Shown here: one piece after another, positions 30,651 through 42,127 of the stretch
Layout: each line of letters begins with the position of its first letter
Position numbering within the stretch: position 1 is the first letter of the stretch
Assembly (NCBI GenBank): GCA_021234155.1
Contig: JAJEKV010000314.1
Location: 124,001-188,000, forward strand
Length of the DNA: 64,000 nt
Source of the DNA: Isoetes taiwanensis
Lineage: Eukaryota > Streptophyta > Lycopodiopsida > Isoetales > Isoetaceae
Direction of reading: 5' to 3'
Made by a program: the position numbers and the translations under genes
Notes under the pieces: generated by a model
The model's input: only the letters and a program-made list of their open reading frames with translations
Databases searched by the model: none
Told to the model about the DNA's origin: nothing

Positions 30651-33188
30651 TTTGTTTCTAAGGACATGTTTGATGTACAATTGTGAACTTTTTAACTTAA
30701 CTTGTAATCATCTAAATATGTCGAGTATTACGAAATGAATGAGCATTGAGTTAAGTGAGTTTAGTCTAGGAACAAAGGAATTTATGCTGGCTTTGTTGCA
30801 AACATATTTTGTGGAACAATTGTGTTTAACGAAACTCGAGAAAACTTGCTCCTTTATGGAAACGTTGGCAATTAGAGCTCAATAAATGGTTTAGATGCCC
30901 TATAGAAGCTATTGAAAATTTTGTTTGGGATTGTGAATGTGTCTGCTGTCTAGTATAAGGTGAGATTGTTTCTATTTTAACAAATATCTTTCTTGAATAT
31001 TTGTTCTTTGGGGATTGCTTGAAAATGTAAATGCCTTGAACTTGTAACAATTGAAATGGTTGATGACGTTTTTAGAAATGAAATGAAATTATCATAAATC
31101 TAGCTTTACTGAAATATTTTTTCACGAGCACAATGGACATAATAGAGTTATACTTTAACAATGAGATTAAATAAGACAATTGCCTATTTTTCTTTTGTAT
31201 ATTTATTCGAAATCTTTTAATGTTGCATGGATGGAAGTGTTGTTATGAAGGCCAAATGACCACAAACAAGTTGCTGCACAATGAAGAGTTGCCCTTGGAA
31301 AATTATTGGTCTGTCTGCATGAACCAGAAAATAGGTTCCATTCCGTCGAAATAAATGCCTTCCACTCTATGCCCTTTTTATGTAAGTTTGAATTAGTTGT
31401 TGGTGATTAGCAGGGTTGCTTCATGTCTCAAGGACAATGCATTGCTTTGAATTTGATGACATTCTAATCTATGTTTCATCTAAGGCATTTATTTCAGTCA
31501 AATTATCCATTAGAACATATTTGAATAACAGCTTTCGTAGTGTGCCATTTATGTGCTTTCATGTTGGTATGGAAGTGTAGATTCTAGACAAATCCTTCCT
31601 CGAAGATTACAAAGAAAAATATAAGAGACAAGACCAAACATATTTGCTCTTTTTTTATGTCAAGTTCCAAATGTTGAAAGAGATCCTTGGATAGGGTTTG
31701 CAATGCAGCTTTCAACTTTCTGAAAGCAGGGTACATGTCTTTTCTTCATCTTATCCTTTATGAAATTTGAATCCCAAGGATTGGTTTGAATGTAGCAAAT
31801 CAAGGCAGGTTGAGCATGGCACATGGCAACAGACCTGACACCTTTAAAAGTGGCACCTGGCAATTTTGTTGAAAATATATGAATCATCGAACACTAACAC
31901 TTCTGATGCCATTCATGTCCCAAATTATTTCTTGTGGATACCTGGCTTCACCAAATAAGACATCTCAATCGTAAGTTTATTGCCATTTTTGTTGTAGCAT
32001 CATGTCTTACATGCTTGTCTTGAAAAATAGTGTGTAATACATCTCATTGATCAGAAATCATAAGCATTTATTATTTTTGGCATTTTCAAAAAACATATCC
32101 GTTTATCACTTTCGTATGTCTGAACTAGCGTTGGGCTTGATGGATTTAGCAGATGCACCTGTGCTACAGAGCTTTTTATAACGAATAGAAAATGCTGATG
32201 TGCTAAAATGGAGTGTTTTCTTGAGGAGGAAAATGGAATCATGTAAAATGCATACTTACCGCTGATGATAATATTTATTCCATGCTTGTAAAACTATATA
32301 CCTATCAAGTAGAATATGTCCTATGATTGAACGGGATGATAGGCCAATGATACTTTCAAAACTGAATGGACAATTGCAATGTACGACTTAGCCCCTTTGC
32401 AAATTCAGCCTCTCACAATCAATATGCACTAAATTGGGCCATAATATGCCTATTTGGTTTTGCATAAAGCGATTTGCGTATCCTATGGGCATCAGAACAC
32501 AAGACACAATCCGAGGTTCAAATTCCACATGTCAAACTCTGGCAAGTTCTTTGTCACTAGCCCTATTCAGTGGTCATTCCACTTTACAAGAGTGGAACTA
32601 AGGCTATGATGAGATCAGTGGAATAGATTTATTAGATCGTAGACTAATCATAATTGTTGATGTCTAAGACCTTCGAAAACATTATCCTCTATTTACGTAT
32701 TCAATACAAAAAAAACATCTCTATATGATTTCCTAACATTTATTGCATGGTATTCTAAATTAATCATTGCTAGATAGTTTTTCCTTCTTAGAAAGCTTTA
32801 TAAGCCACCCATGATCATGTATATAAACAAAAATTATTTAATAAGCCTTTGGTTGGTTGGTGAAGTAGCGGTGATGACGCTTTGTATTGAGGCAGTCGAA
32901 AGATTTATTATACAACAACGTCCAAAACTGTCGTTCAAAGCAAAAGGCAAGTTTAGGAAGTGCCCCTCAAAAGGATGGAAGGGGCACCATGCAATTTAAC
33001 CCTTGCATAAAACTCTACCAAAAATTATTTCAATTTATTGCACTATTAAACTTTAGAAGGGGGAGGAGGAGGTGGAGGAGGCCAAAACTGTCATTCAAAG
33101 CGAAAGTCTAGTTTAGGAAGTGGAGGAGGAGGAGGAGGAGGATTTACGTCATATCACATTAGCATCATCTTATTGGATGCATCCTATT

Positions 33189-33231
33189 ACACATACGCTA
33201 AAAAACCTATTCTATTCTATTCTATCTATCT
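33189..33231 (+). repeat. TTCTA microsatellite with LINE-like 3' end
   Basis: ACGCTAAAAAACCTATTCTATTCTATTCTATC resembles the terminal GCGCTAAAAAATCTATTCTATTC of the 40-kb LINE in the opposite orientation. Probably a LINE 3' end reduced to its tail. Confidence 0.45.
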
Positions 33232-33954
33232 TATGTTGAATGAACCAATGACAAGAAATATTATTTTCAATATAATCTCTCATGTTAAAAACTACATTTA
33301 CCTTATCCATTTCCTTTCCTCGTGCCTCGAAATATTGTTTTCAATTTAATCTCTCATGAATTTATATCTATGTGGTTTCCTTTCCTTGTCTACCTAAAAA
33401 GAAGATTCCATGTGTAAAAGGAATCATATATGAACCCAATAACTTTTACACTAAGGACGGTTGGATACACTACCTTTTGAAAGATATACGAGACTAAATT
33501 ATTGGGCTTTCGTGTTTTATTTCGCGTGTGTACCTTGGGGGTTAAGATTTTGGCATTATTAAAGTGGAAGTCAAAAGGCAAATGAAAGAGGAGTCAAAAA
33601 ATATTTGTCTTTTAGGCCAAGAAAACGATCTTAGTAAGTGTTGGCAAAGTCCGGGGAACACTATAGACAAACCAATTGAAATTGCAAATTTTTTAGTTAA
33701 GTTAGCATATCGTGGGAATCCTGCCTCTTGCCGGCAAGTTTAGTTATGGTTTTCTATTAAGACAATGAAAAGTTCTTGCTCTAAACATAATATATCTGAC
33801 TGGTCAAAATAACCATAGGAAATCTTCTTATGGGACCTAAAAAGTTTGCCCAAAGTCAACACATGCATGGTAAGCCGTAAGGAGACAAGACTTAAAGAAT
33901 GTCTAGCCACATGCAACTTCAGCATTTATAGCCATATGGATCTCTTCTCCCTCA

Positions 33955-35645
33955 TTATCTATCAGGCATCTCGTCAAATGGGTGGCTTACACCTGGCAGA
34001 AGAGGCTCCTTGAAAGAACAATCTTGGGCCACTTGTATCTTGCAGTTTCCTTCTTCAATCCTCCCATTTTCTTCAAAGTGTGACTCTGATACCCTCTTCT
34101 CCTCTGCTTGTCCCCATGTTATCATATACAGTCCTGATATGATCAACATTGCTCCAGCAACGCTTCACATACCAACAAGCTCAAAATTAACCTAACTGGT
34201 ATGATTTCAGAAACGTTTTAATCATCCTTACCTTCCCACGTGCAAATCATCCCCTAACACTGGAATAGCAAGCAGTCCAACCATTACAGTTTGTAGAGGT
34301 TGATATGCTGCAGTTACTACTGGCCCAGCTTGTTCAACACACCATGTTTGTAATGTGAAAGCCATTGCAGATCCAATCAAACCCTAAAGGGATATTTTTC
34401 TTTCAGATATATACCCTGAATGAAGATGCTAGAAAGCTAGGCAGAATTTACCGCATAAAGAATGATGAAGAGATTATAACCATCTGAGATTTTCCAACGA
34501 GAAAGCTTAGGTTCTTGCCATAGTGCAAAAGATCCAAGCTGAATTGTTCCAAAGAGGTCCACAAATGCAACCATAGTCAAGCGCGCTGGGTATTTCCGCA
34601 AGATTGGAGTCTGCCAATGTTGAACAAACATGGTTTTGAAAGACGGTAATGATAAGTAGAAGAGGGCAGTTAGAAATGATTGTAATAATGATAATATAAT
34701 TTGAAGAAAAAATTAAATATGATGTTATATACCTGGAGCACTGTCCAAATTGCAAAGGAGGCACAATTACCTAGAAGTGCAAGTGCTCCTAGTTGCCATT
34801 TTGGTACCTGAAACCCTAAGATGTTGAATGTTTGAGAAGAGAATAGCCTTAGGAAAGGCCTTTCAATATCTAATACTGGAGTAATTGTAGTAACATGGTT
34901 GTGAAGTATAGCAGGTCCCTTGTATGTGGCCATTACCACTGCGCCTCCAGCTCCAAGCAGCGCACCTGCTAGTTTGGCTTGTCCATCTTTTCTGCCCCAT
35001 TTTACTTGCTCAAACCTGATTAAACAAATTTTTGTTAGCCCTCATACCTCTATCTTTCATCAACACATATATAGAACATGCAAATAAATTATTTTCTGTT
35101 GTGTCTACCCAAGTGTTGTTGCCATCATGAAGACTATAGTTGGGATAGAATTTTGTAATGCTGAAGCGAAGGTTGGATCTGTGAGAACAAGACCCAGCAA
35201 ATAGAGAGACTGGTTGAGGGTTATCCTGGACACCATAACCATCATCAGAAATTGCCTATTGTTTCTAGACTAAAAAAGACCCTGACCATTGGTTGAGAAA
35301 CGATACCCTAGCAAAGCAAGAAAGAAGAATTGAATAAGAAGACATCGTGTCAGATGAGCATTCACTTTCCTGCATTCATAACGTGCAATTAAATCAGGTC
35401 CAATACAAGAGGCTATTATTCATGAGAAGCAAATCGTACTTCTCAGAAAAGCATGCCAGAAGTGCCACAATAATGAAACCAATAAAATTTCTGTACAGAG
35501 GGTAAACAAATTGACTGATTCCCCGGCTAAAACCAATCTTGGTAAGGATCTGGAAGCTTGCAAAGCCAAATCTAACCAGAATCAAACCAGAATGGACTTT
35601 GAGCTTGCCTATGAAATTATAGCCTTGGATGGGGTAACCAGCCAT
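33955..35645 (-). CDS. WAT1-related (UMAMIT/EamA) membrane transporter, gene 2
   Basis: Paralogue of the gene at 8081-9776 with identical intron positions. Exons: 35440-35645, 35307-35369, 35109-35225, 34733-35015, 34452-34610, 34232-34383, 33955-34162, together 395 residues without a stop. Exon 4 is three bases longer and exon 7 three shorter than in gene 1. The start MAGYPIQGYNFIGKLKVHSG aligns with gene 1. The same family motifs are present (F-A-S-F-Q-I-L-T-K, D-P-T-F-A-S-A-L-Q-N, A-T-Y-K-G-P-A-I-L, V-Q-Q-A-G-P-V-V-T-A-A-Y). The C-terminal tail differs most (E-E-P-L-L-P-G instead of E-E-P-L-L-Q-G). Preservation of frame and splice sites suggests both copies are under selection. Amino-acid or auxin-type transport is the family role; substrate not predictable. 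Confidence 0.92.
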
Positions 35646-35649
35646 AGCG

Positions 35650-36110
35650 CAGTTGAGATGGAAAGGAGATACGAACCATGTAATAAGACAGGGTTCCGTG
35701 ATGATTTGAAAATGAGCGGTCCTTCCTTCGATGCTTCTCGCTGCCAAATCTGGGAGGTTAGGTCGAAAAGGGACACGTAAATTCTCAGATTCGAGACGGA
35801 TTTTATATTGATGTTAAAATTCTGGCAGCAAAATGATTTCCAGTATCTTTCTATGGTTTTTTTTAAGGATTGGGCAAGGTTTTAGGCTAATGGTTTGGAT
35901 TTGGCTTTTTTCCTTTTTGTTAGTGATTAATTTTAGAAAGCAGAGTTTTTTTTTTTTCTGGTCGCGGCCCTCAGGGCCTGCGATTCATGCATCCACGAAC
36001 TGCGAACTGCGATTCATGAGCTGCGAACTGCGAACCACGAACTGCGATATATTCTTTCTTGAACACGTTTTTTTGAACAGGGCTTTCTTGAACAGTTTTT
36101 CCTAAGCAGC
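35650..36110. other. Upstream region of WAT1 gene 2 with short repeats
   Basis: No gene. At 35987-36049 the unit GAACTGCGA is repeated five or six times (GCGAACTGCGAACTGCGATTCATGAG type). Confidence 0.55.
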
Positions 36111-36119
36111 GGTGGCTAG

Positions 36120-36333
36120 GGCTTGCAGCGTTGAACGAACCAGGCTTGAGGAAAGGTACAAATTCACAGAGGTACAAACAACTATCTAAAAACGACCATA
36201 TGGATATTATACTCATATGTACAAATATGGTCGTCATACGGATGCAAAAGAATAGTTGCACAAGGCTAGGCTTGAACTCGCAATCTTCTAGTTGCTAGTC
36301 ATGCACCTTTGCCAAATGAACTATAAATGCTTA
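36120..36333 (-). mobile_element. Possible tRNA-derived SINE
   Basis: On the minus strand 36262-36333 contains TAGTTCATTTGGCAAAGG, similar to a tRNA A box, and 33 bases on GAGTTCAAGCC, similar to a B box, with tRNA-like spacing. The following body carries a stem-loop with arms CGACCATAT (36193-36201) and ATATGGTCG (36225-36233). It does not fold as an intact tRNA. Confidence 0.4.
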
Positions 36334-36656
36334 TTGAAGATTTTTCTTGCGTCTTCTTCATATGTACAATGTTTCTAGGAGGTTCTAGAATATTCTAGAA
36401 CATCCATTGGAGTGGCGCGATCCAAACCATTAGACTAGATATATATACAGGAGCCTCATTCTTGTCAAACCATTCTAGTTCAATGCCATCTTGAGCCTTC
36501 TAGCTCAAGCCCTTGTACTCTGCTCTAATCTAGTGGATATAGATTTGAAAACCCTTGTACAGATCAGAGCCTTCAGCAGGAGTACGTCAACTGGCATTAT
36601 GTTTTTCTCTGTGTTGAAGTCAATTGATATGATACTCCAAATAGCCAAGGAAATAA

Positions 36657-36942
36657 GAGATGTACATAGAGTCAATGGCGAGATGAATTCTAAAAGAGAT
36701 GTGCATGTGTGTGATCCATGTGAGGAAGCTAATAGATCAACTTCATATGTTAGCATATTTGTTACTTTTCTGTATCCCAAAGGCACAAAAAACAGGCAAC
36801 TGGACCAAAGCAGCTCATACATTGCATTGTAACTGCAAGTCTAAGAAATATAAAGTAAATGTATGATAGAAATGTACATAGAGTCGATGGCGAGATGAAT
36901 TCTAAAAGAGATGTTCCTGTGTGTGATCCATGTGGGTTGCAG
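36657..36942 (+). repeat. Local direct duplication (36657-36730 and 36869-36942)
   Basis: About 74 bp starting GAGATGTACATAGAGTC, near-identical in both places. The segment between them (36722-36869) recurs at 40052-40204. Confidence 0.8.
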
Positions 36943-37028
36943 ATCCATATGTATGTTTGACTTCCTCCAGAGTTTAGATGAACCCTTTGCTCATATAATC
37001 TATTAATCTCTAGAGTTACTGTCAAAAG

Positions 37029-37155
37029 GTGAATATCTAGCATTATAACAGGGGGTTTTTTTTGTGATTTTATACGCTTTTTGGCATGGTTTTTATATGA
37101 TTTCATGGGCGTATTGCATGAGGCATACTAATCAGTATATCTAGAGTGCACACTG
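37029..37155 (+). repeat. Dispersed repeat family R1, copy 2
   Basis: TATCTAGCATTATAACAGGGGG...TATCTAGAGTGCACAC; same order of motifs as 2425-2575 and, reversed, 56101-56235. Confidence 0.7.
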
Positions 37156-37463
37156 GATTCTCATATTTAAATGGCATTTTATCTATGGTTTTGCAATGGT
37201 TTTGCCTTGCATGTTTTTGTTCCTTAGAAACTTAATTAATTTAATTTTATGAAGGCCATGCAAGCAACGAGGCATTCAACTTTAGGGTTGGACTTTAGGG
37301 TTCGTGGAGTGAAGGGGATTTAGAGGACCATTTCTGGCAGTTTTCTTCTTGCTATGGCTTCCACAGTTCTCTGATGGCTAGATTAGTAGCTTTAAAGAGG
37401 TTTTTACTAGTGAAGGGGATTTAGAGGACCATTTTGCAGCAGAATCTGAGAAGCAATCCAAGT

Positions 37464-37672
37464 ATGGCGCATTACCCCATTCAAAACTACAGCGCACTGG
37501 CCAAGCTGAAGGTCATTCTGGGATCTTCATCTCTACATTTGCTTTTGCAAGCTTCCAGGTTTCGACCAAGATAGGTATCAGCAGGGGACTTAACCAGTTC
37601 ATTTACCCCTTTTATCAAAACCTAATTGCTTTTGTAATTGTGGCATTTCTAGTCTTCTTTTCGCTGTTGTCG
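37464..37672 (+). pseudogene. Inverted pseudo-exon 1 of a WAT1-related gene
   Basis: ATG at 37464 starts M-A-H-Y-P-I-Q-N-Y, matching M-A-G-Y-P-I-Q-G-Y of the two complete genes. After a one-base frameshift near 37520: F-A-F-A-S-F-Q-V-S-T-K-I-G-I-S-R-G and Q-F-I-Y-P-F-Y-Q-N-L-I-A-F-V-I-V. It stops where exon 1 of the family ends and no other exon follows. It lies 1.8 kb upstream of gene 2 on the opposite strand. Confidence 0.85.
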
Positions 37673-37807
37673 TCTTGATACTTGATTTTAGAGGCGATTC
37701 GATCCTCTATCATCTGTATTTGTGGGTATGGAAACTTGCATTTAAATCGCTTAGGTCTATTGAAACACTGTCCTTTCGGCTGATTGGTGGATCGTTGTAG
37801 CAGAAAA

Positions 37808-38386
37808 ATGGCTTCTCGTTGGATTCTCTCGAGTTTAGCTGCTGTTTTATTTGCTTTAATCCCCTTGGCGACTTCAAATGCAGAAGGTTTGTGTGTTTCT
37901 CTCCTTAAGTTTTCTTTATGAATGCAATAGAAATATTTTCAACGAATCTGCTGATTCAATCCCAAGAATCTAAGCACAATGGTCACGGAAGGCATGGCAG
38001 ATGGACGATTAGTTCTTAATTTTTTGCCGGCCAAGGCTCTTAAATGCAAGCGTATAGGAATCTGATACATGGCGTGCTTTGAAGTTCTAGAGACGCAAGT
38101 AGAAATAGTTTCATTCATTATTCTGGAAGATGAAAAAATTAGTTTTGAAAGATGCATATATGCATTTCAGAATTAGATGCAGAAGATTCAGGTATAACTA
38201 CAGTGGTTGGGATTTGCCTGCATCTTTATAGCTTACAATTGGTGATGATGCAGGTGATGCCTTGTATGCACTAAGGAGGAGCCTGATTGACCCAGAGAAT
38301 GTGCTTCAGAGCTGGGATCCTACTCTTGTGAACCCATGTACCTGGTTCCATGTTACTTGTGATCACCAGAACCATGTGACACGGGC
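37808..38386 (+). pseudogene. 5' part of a SERK-like LRR receptor kinase gene
   Basis: Two exons are clear. Exon 1 (37808-37886, 79 bp) encodes a signal peptide, starting MASRWILSSLAAVLFALIPL. Exon 2 (38254-38386, 133 bp) encodes [13 protein letters not shown], then [19 protein letters not shown], the LRR N-terminal cap diagnostic of the SERK family (co-receptors for brassinosteroid, immune and developmental receptors). Splice sites are consensus, and the 133-bp exon 2 agrees with the known SERK gene structure. I could not find exon 3 (D-L-G-N-A-x-L-S-G) or later LRR, transmembrane and kinase exons before 40 kb. So this is a truncated copy, or a gene with an exceptionally long second intron into which repeats have inserted. 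Confidence 0.8.
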
Positions 38387-38389
38387 GTA

Positions 38390-39600
38390 TGTATTCAACT
38401 CCATTTGTTAGGCTTAATAGTTTGATGTTTGTCTTGCCTCTGTTAGCACATTGGTCAAATTATGGTCGATATACTTAAATAACTCGAGTCATAGATGTAT
38501 CATTCTAGTTTTGGGATGACAATCACGTCAAATTCTAAAAAGCTAATCACATTTAATACCAACATTTTAACACAGGACATTCCATGAGCTTTCGGCAATA
38601 GATAGAAATGCTTTGTTGGCCCCTTTGCAGATGCTTCTTTACAAAAGCCAGTGAGTAAGCACCTTAGAGTTCTGTGGTTCTTACTGCTATGAATTTGTTA
38701 CTCACATCTTAAAACCAGTCTGGACTGTCGTATAATTCTGTGGGCAGCATGTCTTGATACATGGATAGTTTGGTACGTTTTTCGTGTTTCCGTGCATTTC
38801 AAAAACACTGTTGCTTTGTTGGTGTAACTCGGCTATTCTAAAATTGTGTTATGCTTGTGGCTCAATAACAACTAATATTTGTGATTTTTTCCAGTGGCCT
38901 TACTATTGGCTTTGCTATATACATAGATATTTGAGAAGATGTGTACAAAGATGTGCCTTACAAGCATGTAAGATAACGACTTGAAGAACTTTTTATATTT
39001 GCTGGTACAGTCTTTCATTTTTTGCAGCCTTTCTTCAAACTCACAGTTATGTTATGTTTTACTAAGAGGTGATGCACTTTTGATGGGCCAATCTTGCCCT
39101 GGTTTTACAGATTCATTGAAAACATCTGGAGAATTTGATTTAGTTCTATCATGCGACCATACATTGGCAATACATGTACTTACAAGATTAAATTTTCGAA
39201 TAAGATGTTTGGTTGCACACCTCCCTCTTTTTCTTATTGTGTCTGCTTACTTAGTATCATTGTGATTTGACTAGTGACTAAAACAAACATGACATCCTTC
39301 ATGGCTCCATTTCCTAAACACATGTTCTAACATGTCCAGCATATGGAATTCTACTACCTAGGGATATTGTAAGTGGTTTACATTATAAATACATTCTCTT
39401 TAGCATTATTTTTTTCATCAATATTAGCATTATTTTTTTCATCAATATTGTAGAGTTTCGTTTTGTGTTCCAATATGTAGAATGGAGACCCTCATAATGA
39501 TATAAATTTTTTGGCCTACTTGCTTATTACAAATATATATTATAGAAATTTTTGTAGCGCAACTGTAAGTGGTCTTCAAGGCCACACTGTCTTAGGCACA
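38390..39600. other. No further exon recognised after the SERK-like exons
   Basis: Sequence contains intron-like AT-rich DNA with a 25-bp tandem duplication (TTAGCATTATTTTTTTCATC) at 39399-39449. Confidence 0.5.
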
Positions 39601-39631
39601 AGAACCTATAGCAATGTACACAACATTCATA

Positions 39632-40022
39632 CCCCAACACAAACCATTACATTACACGCATTAAAATTAAATTCCCCCTTAAACCCCCTTTTGTTTGGGT
39701 GCATATTCACACGGGGGGTGACGTAGGGCAGCGAGAGCCTTTTTAATTATGTTTTGCATGTACAAAATCAACACCATATAGTATATTGTCTGAAATCTTA
39801 TAGTATTTTGCAAATCTTGTTATACAGTATCATAATTTCTATACATCCATACCCCACAAACGAGGAATTTTGTGTACGGTGTAGATTAAGGAATAAGGGG
39901 TGAATATGCCTATCCAATGACTCTAGATTTGAGTCACCCCGTGTGAATATGCACCCAAACAAAAGGGGTTTAAGGGGAATTTAATTTTAATCGTGTAATG
40001 TAATGGTTTGTGTTATAGGGTG
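39632..40022. mobile_element. MITE-like inverted-repeat element (family R2)
   Basis: Left arm 39632-39722 and right arm 39933-40022 are inverted copies about 90 bp long: CACAAACCATTACATTACAC, TTAAAATTAAATTCCCC, TTTTGTTTGGGTGCATATTC, ACACGGGG. They enclose about 210 bp without coding capacity. A solo related arm is at 4416-4507. Size and shape fit a foldback/MITE; the superfamily and target duplication could not be assigned. Confidence 0.65.
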
Positions 40023-40051
40023 AATATATGGGATAAAACATTTTATTCTGT

Positions 40052-40204
40052 AGGAAGCCAATAGGTCAACTTCATATGTTAGCATATTTGTTACTTTTGA
40101 CATCCCAAAGGCACAGAAAAGAGGCAATTGGGCAAAATCGCATTGCTCATACACTGCATTTTAACTGCAAGTCCAAGAGATATAAAGTAAATTATGATAG
40201 AAAA
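40052..40204 (+). repeat. Duplicate of 36722-36869
   Basis: About 150 bp starting AGGAAGCCAATAGGTCAACT, near-identical to the segment at 36723. It ends 55 bp before the LINE 3' end at 40262. Confidence 0.8.
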
Positions 40205-40429
40205 TAAATGTAGCAAAGATCAAGACGCAAAAAGATAAATAAGAACCAACCTTCTAGATGAGAATAGAATAGATTTTTTAGCGCCCAGCCAATAGGGCAC
40301 CGTTAGCATATTTGGCCTATGGGACCCAAACAAAAGAGAATTGGGCAAAAGCGTATTATTGATGAGGATTAAAAACCCCCAACGAAGGGTTTTCGAAGGA
40401 AAAACCTTAGCAGTAATAAGTATGCTAGC

Positions 40430-42107
40430 ACGTTGTACAATTATATAGGACATTTCAATACTGTCCCGGAGGACACAACTGAGTCCGTGCATCCATAACC
40501 TCCTGGAGGTATGATCCCAACAAACTCACTGACGCCATATTCAATAACTCATACAACGACTGGCCAGGCACTAGTAATCGAACATACCGCTCTCGGATAT
40601 GGGCAAACGCTGGGCAAATCTGGAGCGCATGACATTCATCCTCAATGGCGCCCTGGTGGCAACACTGGCAAAGCCTTTCCTCCCGTGCTTCCCGAGCCCA
40701 ACGTCCTGTCTCAATGCGGAGACGATGTGCACCCGTGCGAATGGAAGCTAAGTCTGCGCTTCTTCATGGGCAAATGGGTGTACAAGTACTGGTGTGGGCC
40801 TCTTATGAGCCTAGGATTGACTTGCTGCTGATAGTGTGCCAGCTTAACGTGCGTCAAAGCATCTGCATCCCAGAGCTTACGAAGGAAAGTAGCATCTAGG
40901 CACAACTTAAGTGCCTTGTGATCTTTCTTTGTCCGTACTTGTATGCATCTGTTTGCCTGTACACCCCAGCGTGAGAACCACTGAGCTTGCTTATCCTTCC
41001 AGCAGGCTTTGGGAACCCATCGCCATGGCCAAAGCAAGGTTGGGCAAACGTGTATCGCCCATGGCGACCACCTTCTGGAAGTAAATGATATGGCGTTCCA
41101 ATGCAGCCCGTTGAAGGGGTAGGAAACCTGTCTCCTGGAGTGGGATCTGGTATGGAACTGTGGACTTTACCCCAAGGGCTCGTGCCAAGAAGGCTTTCTG
41201 CACCTGCTCGAGGTCATTCCAGGTGTTGAGGGATATCATCGGACCCCACACTTCTGCCCCATACAAGAGGACCGGCTCGACCAAGGCCCTAAACAAGTGT
41301 GACTGGTGGTCCTAGGCATACAACTCTGCCTTGTGGCTGTTGTTCTGCATGGCATATAGTGCTTTCCAACTCGCCGTGACCCACAACCTAATGGCAGCAT
41401 CCTAGTGGGTGGTAGGAGAGAACTCGATCCCCAAGTACTTGTAGGTCGGAGCCACCTCTACATCTTGTCCCTGGTAAGTGAATGAGGGAAGCCTGGACTG
41501 ACGGAATGATGAAACTAGCAGCACCCTAGTTTTGGCCAACTTAACTCGCATGCCAGTGAATCGACAAAAAGTGTCAAGAGCATCCAGGTGACGTTGCATG
41601 TCCTCTGGAGTATGGGCCAGGAGGTTGACATCGTCAGCATATATGAGTTGCCGGATTGTGTGATGCATGAAATGGGCGCCCGCCCCTCCATGCTCAGAGA
41701 GCCAATCTTTCAGCTGGTCAATGTATAGGCCAAAGAATATGGGGGAGAGGGGGCAACCCTGACGCACTCCAATACTACTGATTACCGGCTGTCCTGATGA
41801 TGTGATACGGCCTGAGCATGCCTCATATAGCCTATATACTGCATTTTGCAAGTCAATGGGGGGTCCCCAGCTGCCGCAGTCTGTCCCATAACCTGTCCCG
41901 GGGCACTGTGTCAAAAGCTTTTACGAAATCCACGAAACAACAGTACAGGTTTTGTCGGTGATTCCTGCTATCCTCAATCAATGTGCGCAGAGTGAAGATA
42001 TGATCAATAGTGGAATGTCTGGGCCGAAAGCCTGCCTGTGTGAGAGCTCGCACATCTGCCTCCTCTACCCATATTGTCAGCCCCTGCTTAAGGATGCCAA
42101 CCAACAA
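40430..42107 (-). pseudogene. LINE copy A ORF2: reverse transcriptase and C-terminal region
   Basis: RT motifs in order: Q-A-G-F-R-P-R-H-S-T-I-D-H and F-V-D-F-V-K-A-F-D-T-V-P (41853-42107), G-V-R-Q-G-C-P-L-S-P-I-F-F and catalytic Y-A-D-D at about 41630-41641 (frame 41402-41914). The frame shifts near 41860. A TAG at 41402 replaces a codon that is Trp-like in context. The C-terminal part continues at 40991-41296 (L-V-E-P-V-L-L-Y-G-A-E-V-W-G) and 40711-41037, then a C-Q-C-C..E-C-H-A-L-Q-I-C motif at about 40620-40672, the Cys/His cluster often found after LINE RT. Confidence 0.9.
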
Positions 42108-42127
42108 TTTTGCAAACAGAGAGCTGA

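Larger units (their letters stand above)
28960..33940. other. Gene-poor interval with simple repeats
   Basis: No gene or clear ORF. It contains local duplications at about 29050-29140 (ACACATGRTTATGATAAG) and 29187-29298 (CTTGGAATGCTTTTATGTTT), simple repeats at 29.8-30.1 kb, a LINE 3' end at 30551-30650, a 41-bp direct repeat at 32922-32962 and 33082-33122 next to GGAGGA purine runs, and a TTCTA tail at 33189-33231. Confidence 0.6.

Noticed and set aside
32500-32550. B-box-like GAGGTTCAAATTCCACATG
   Set aside because: No A box at the right distance and no further tRNA structure.
36261-36333. Functional tRNA gene on the minus strand
   Set aside because: A- and B-box-like words are present but acceptor and anticodon stems do not pair.
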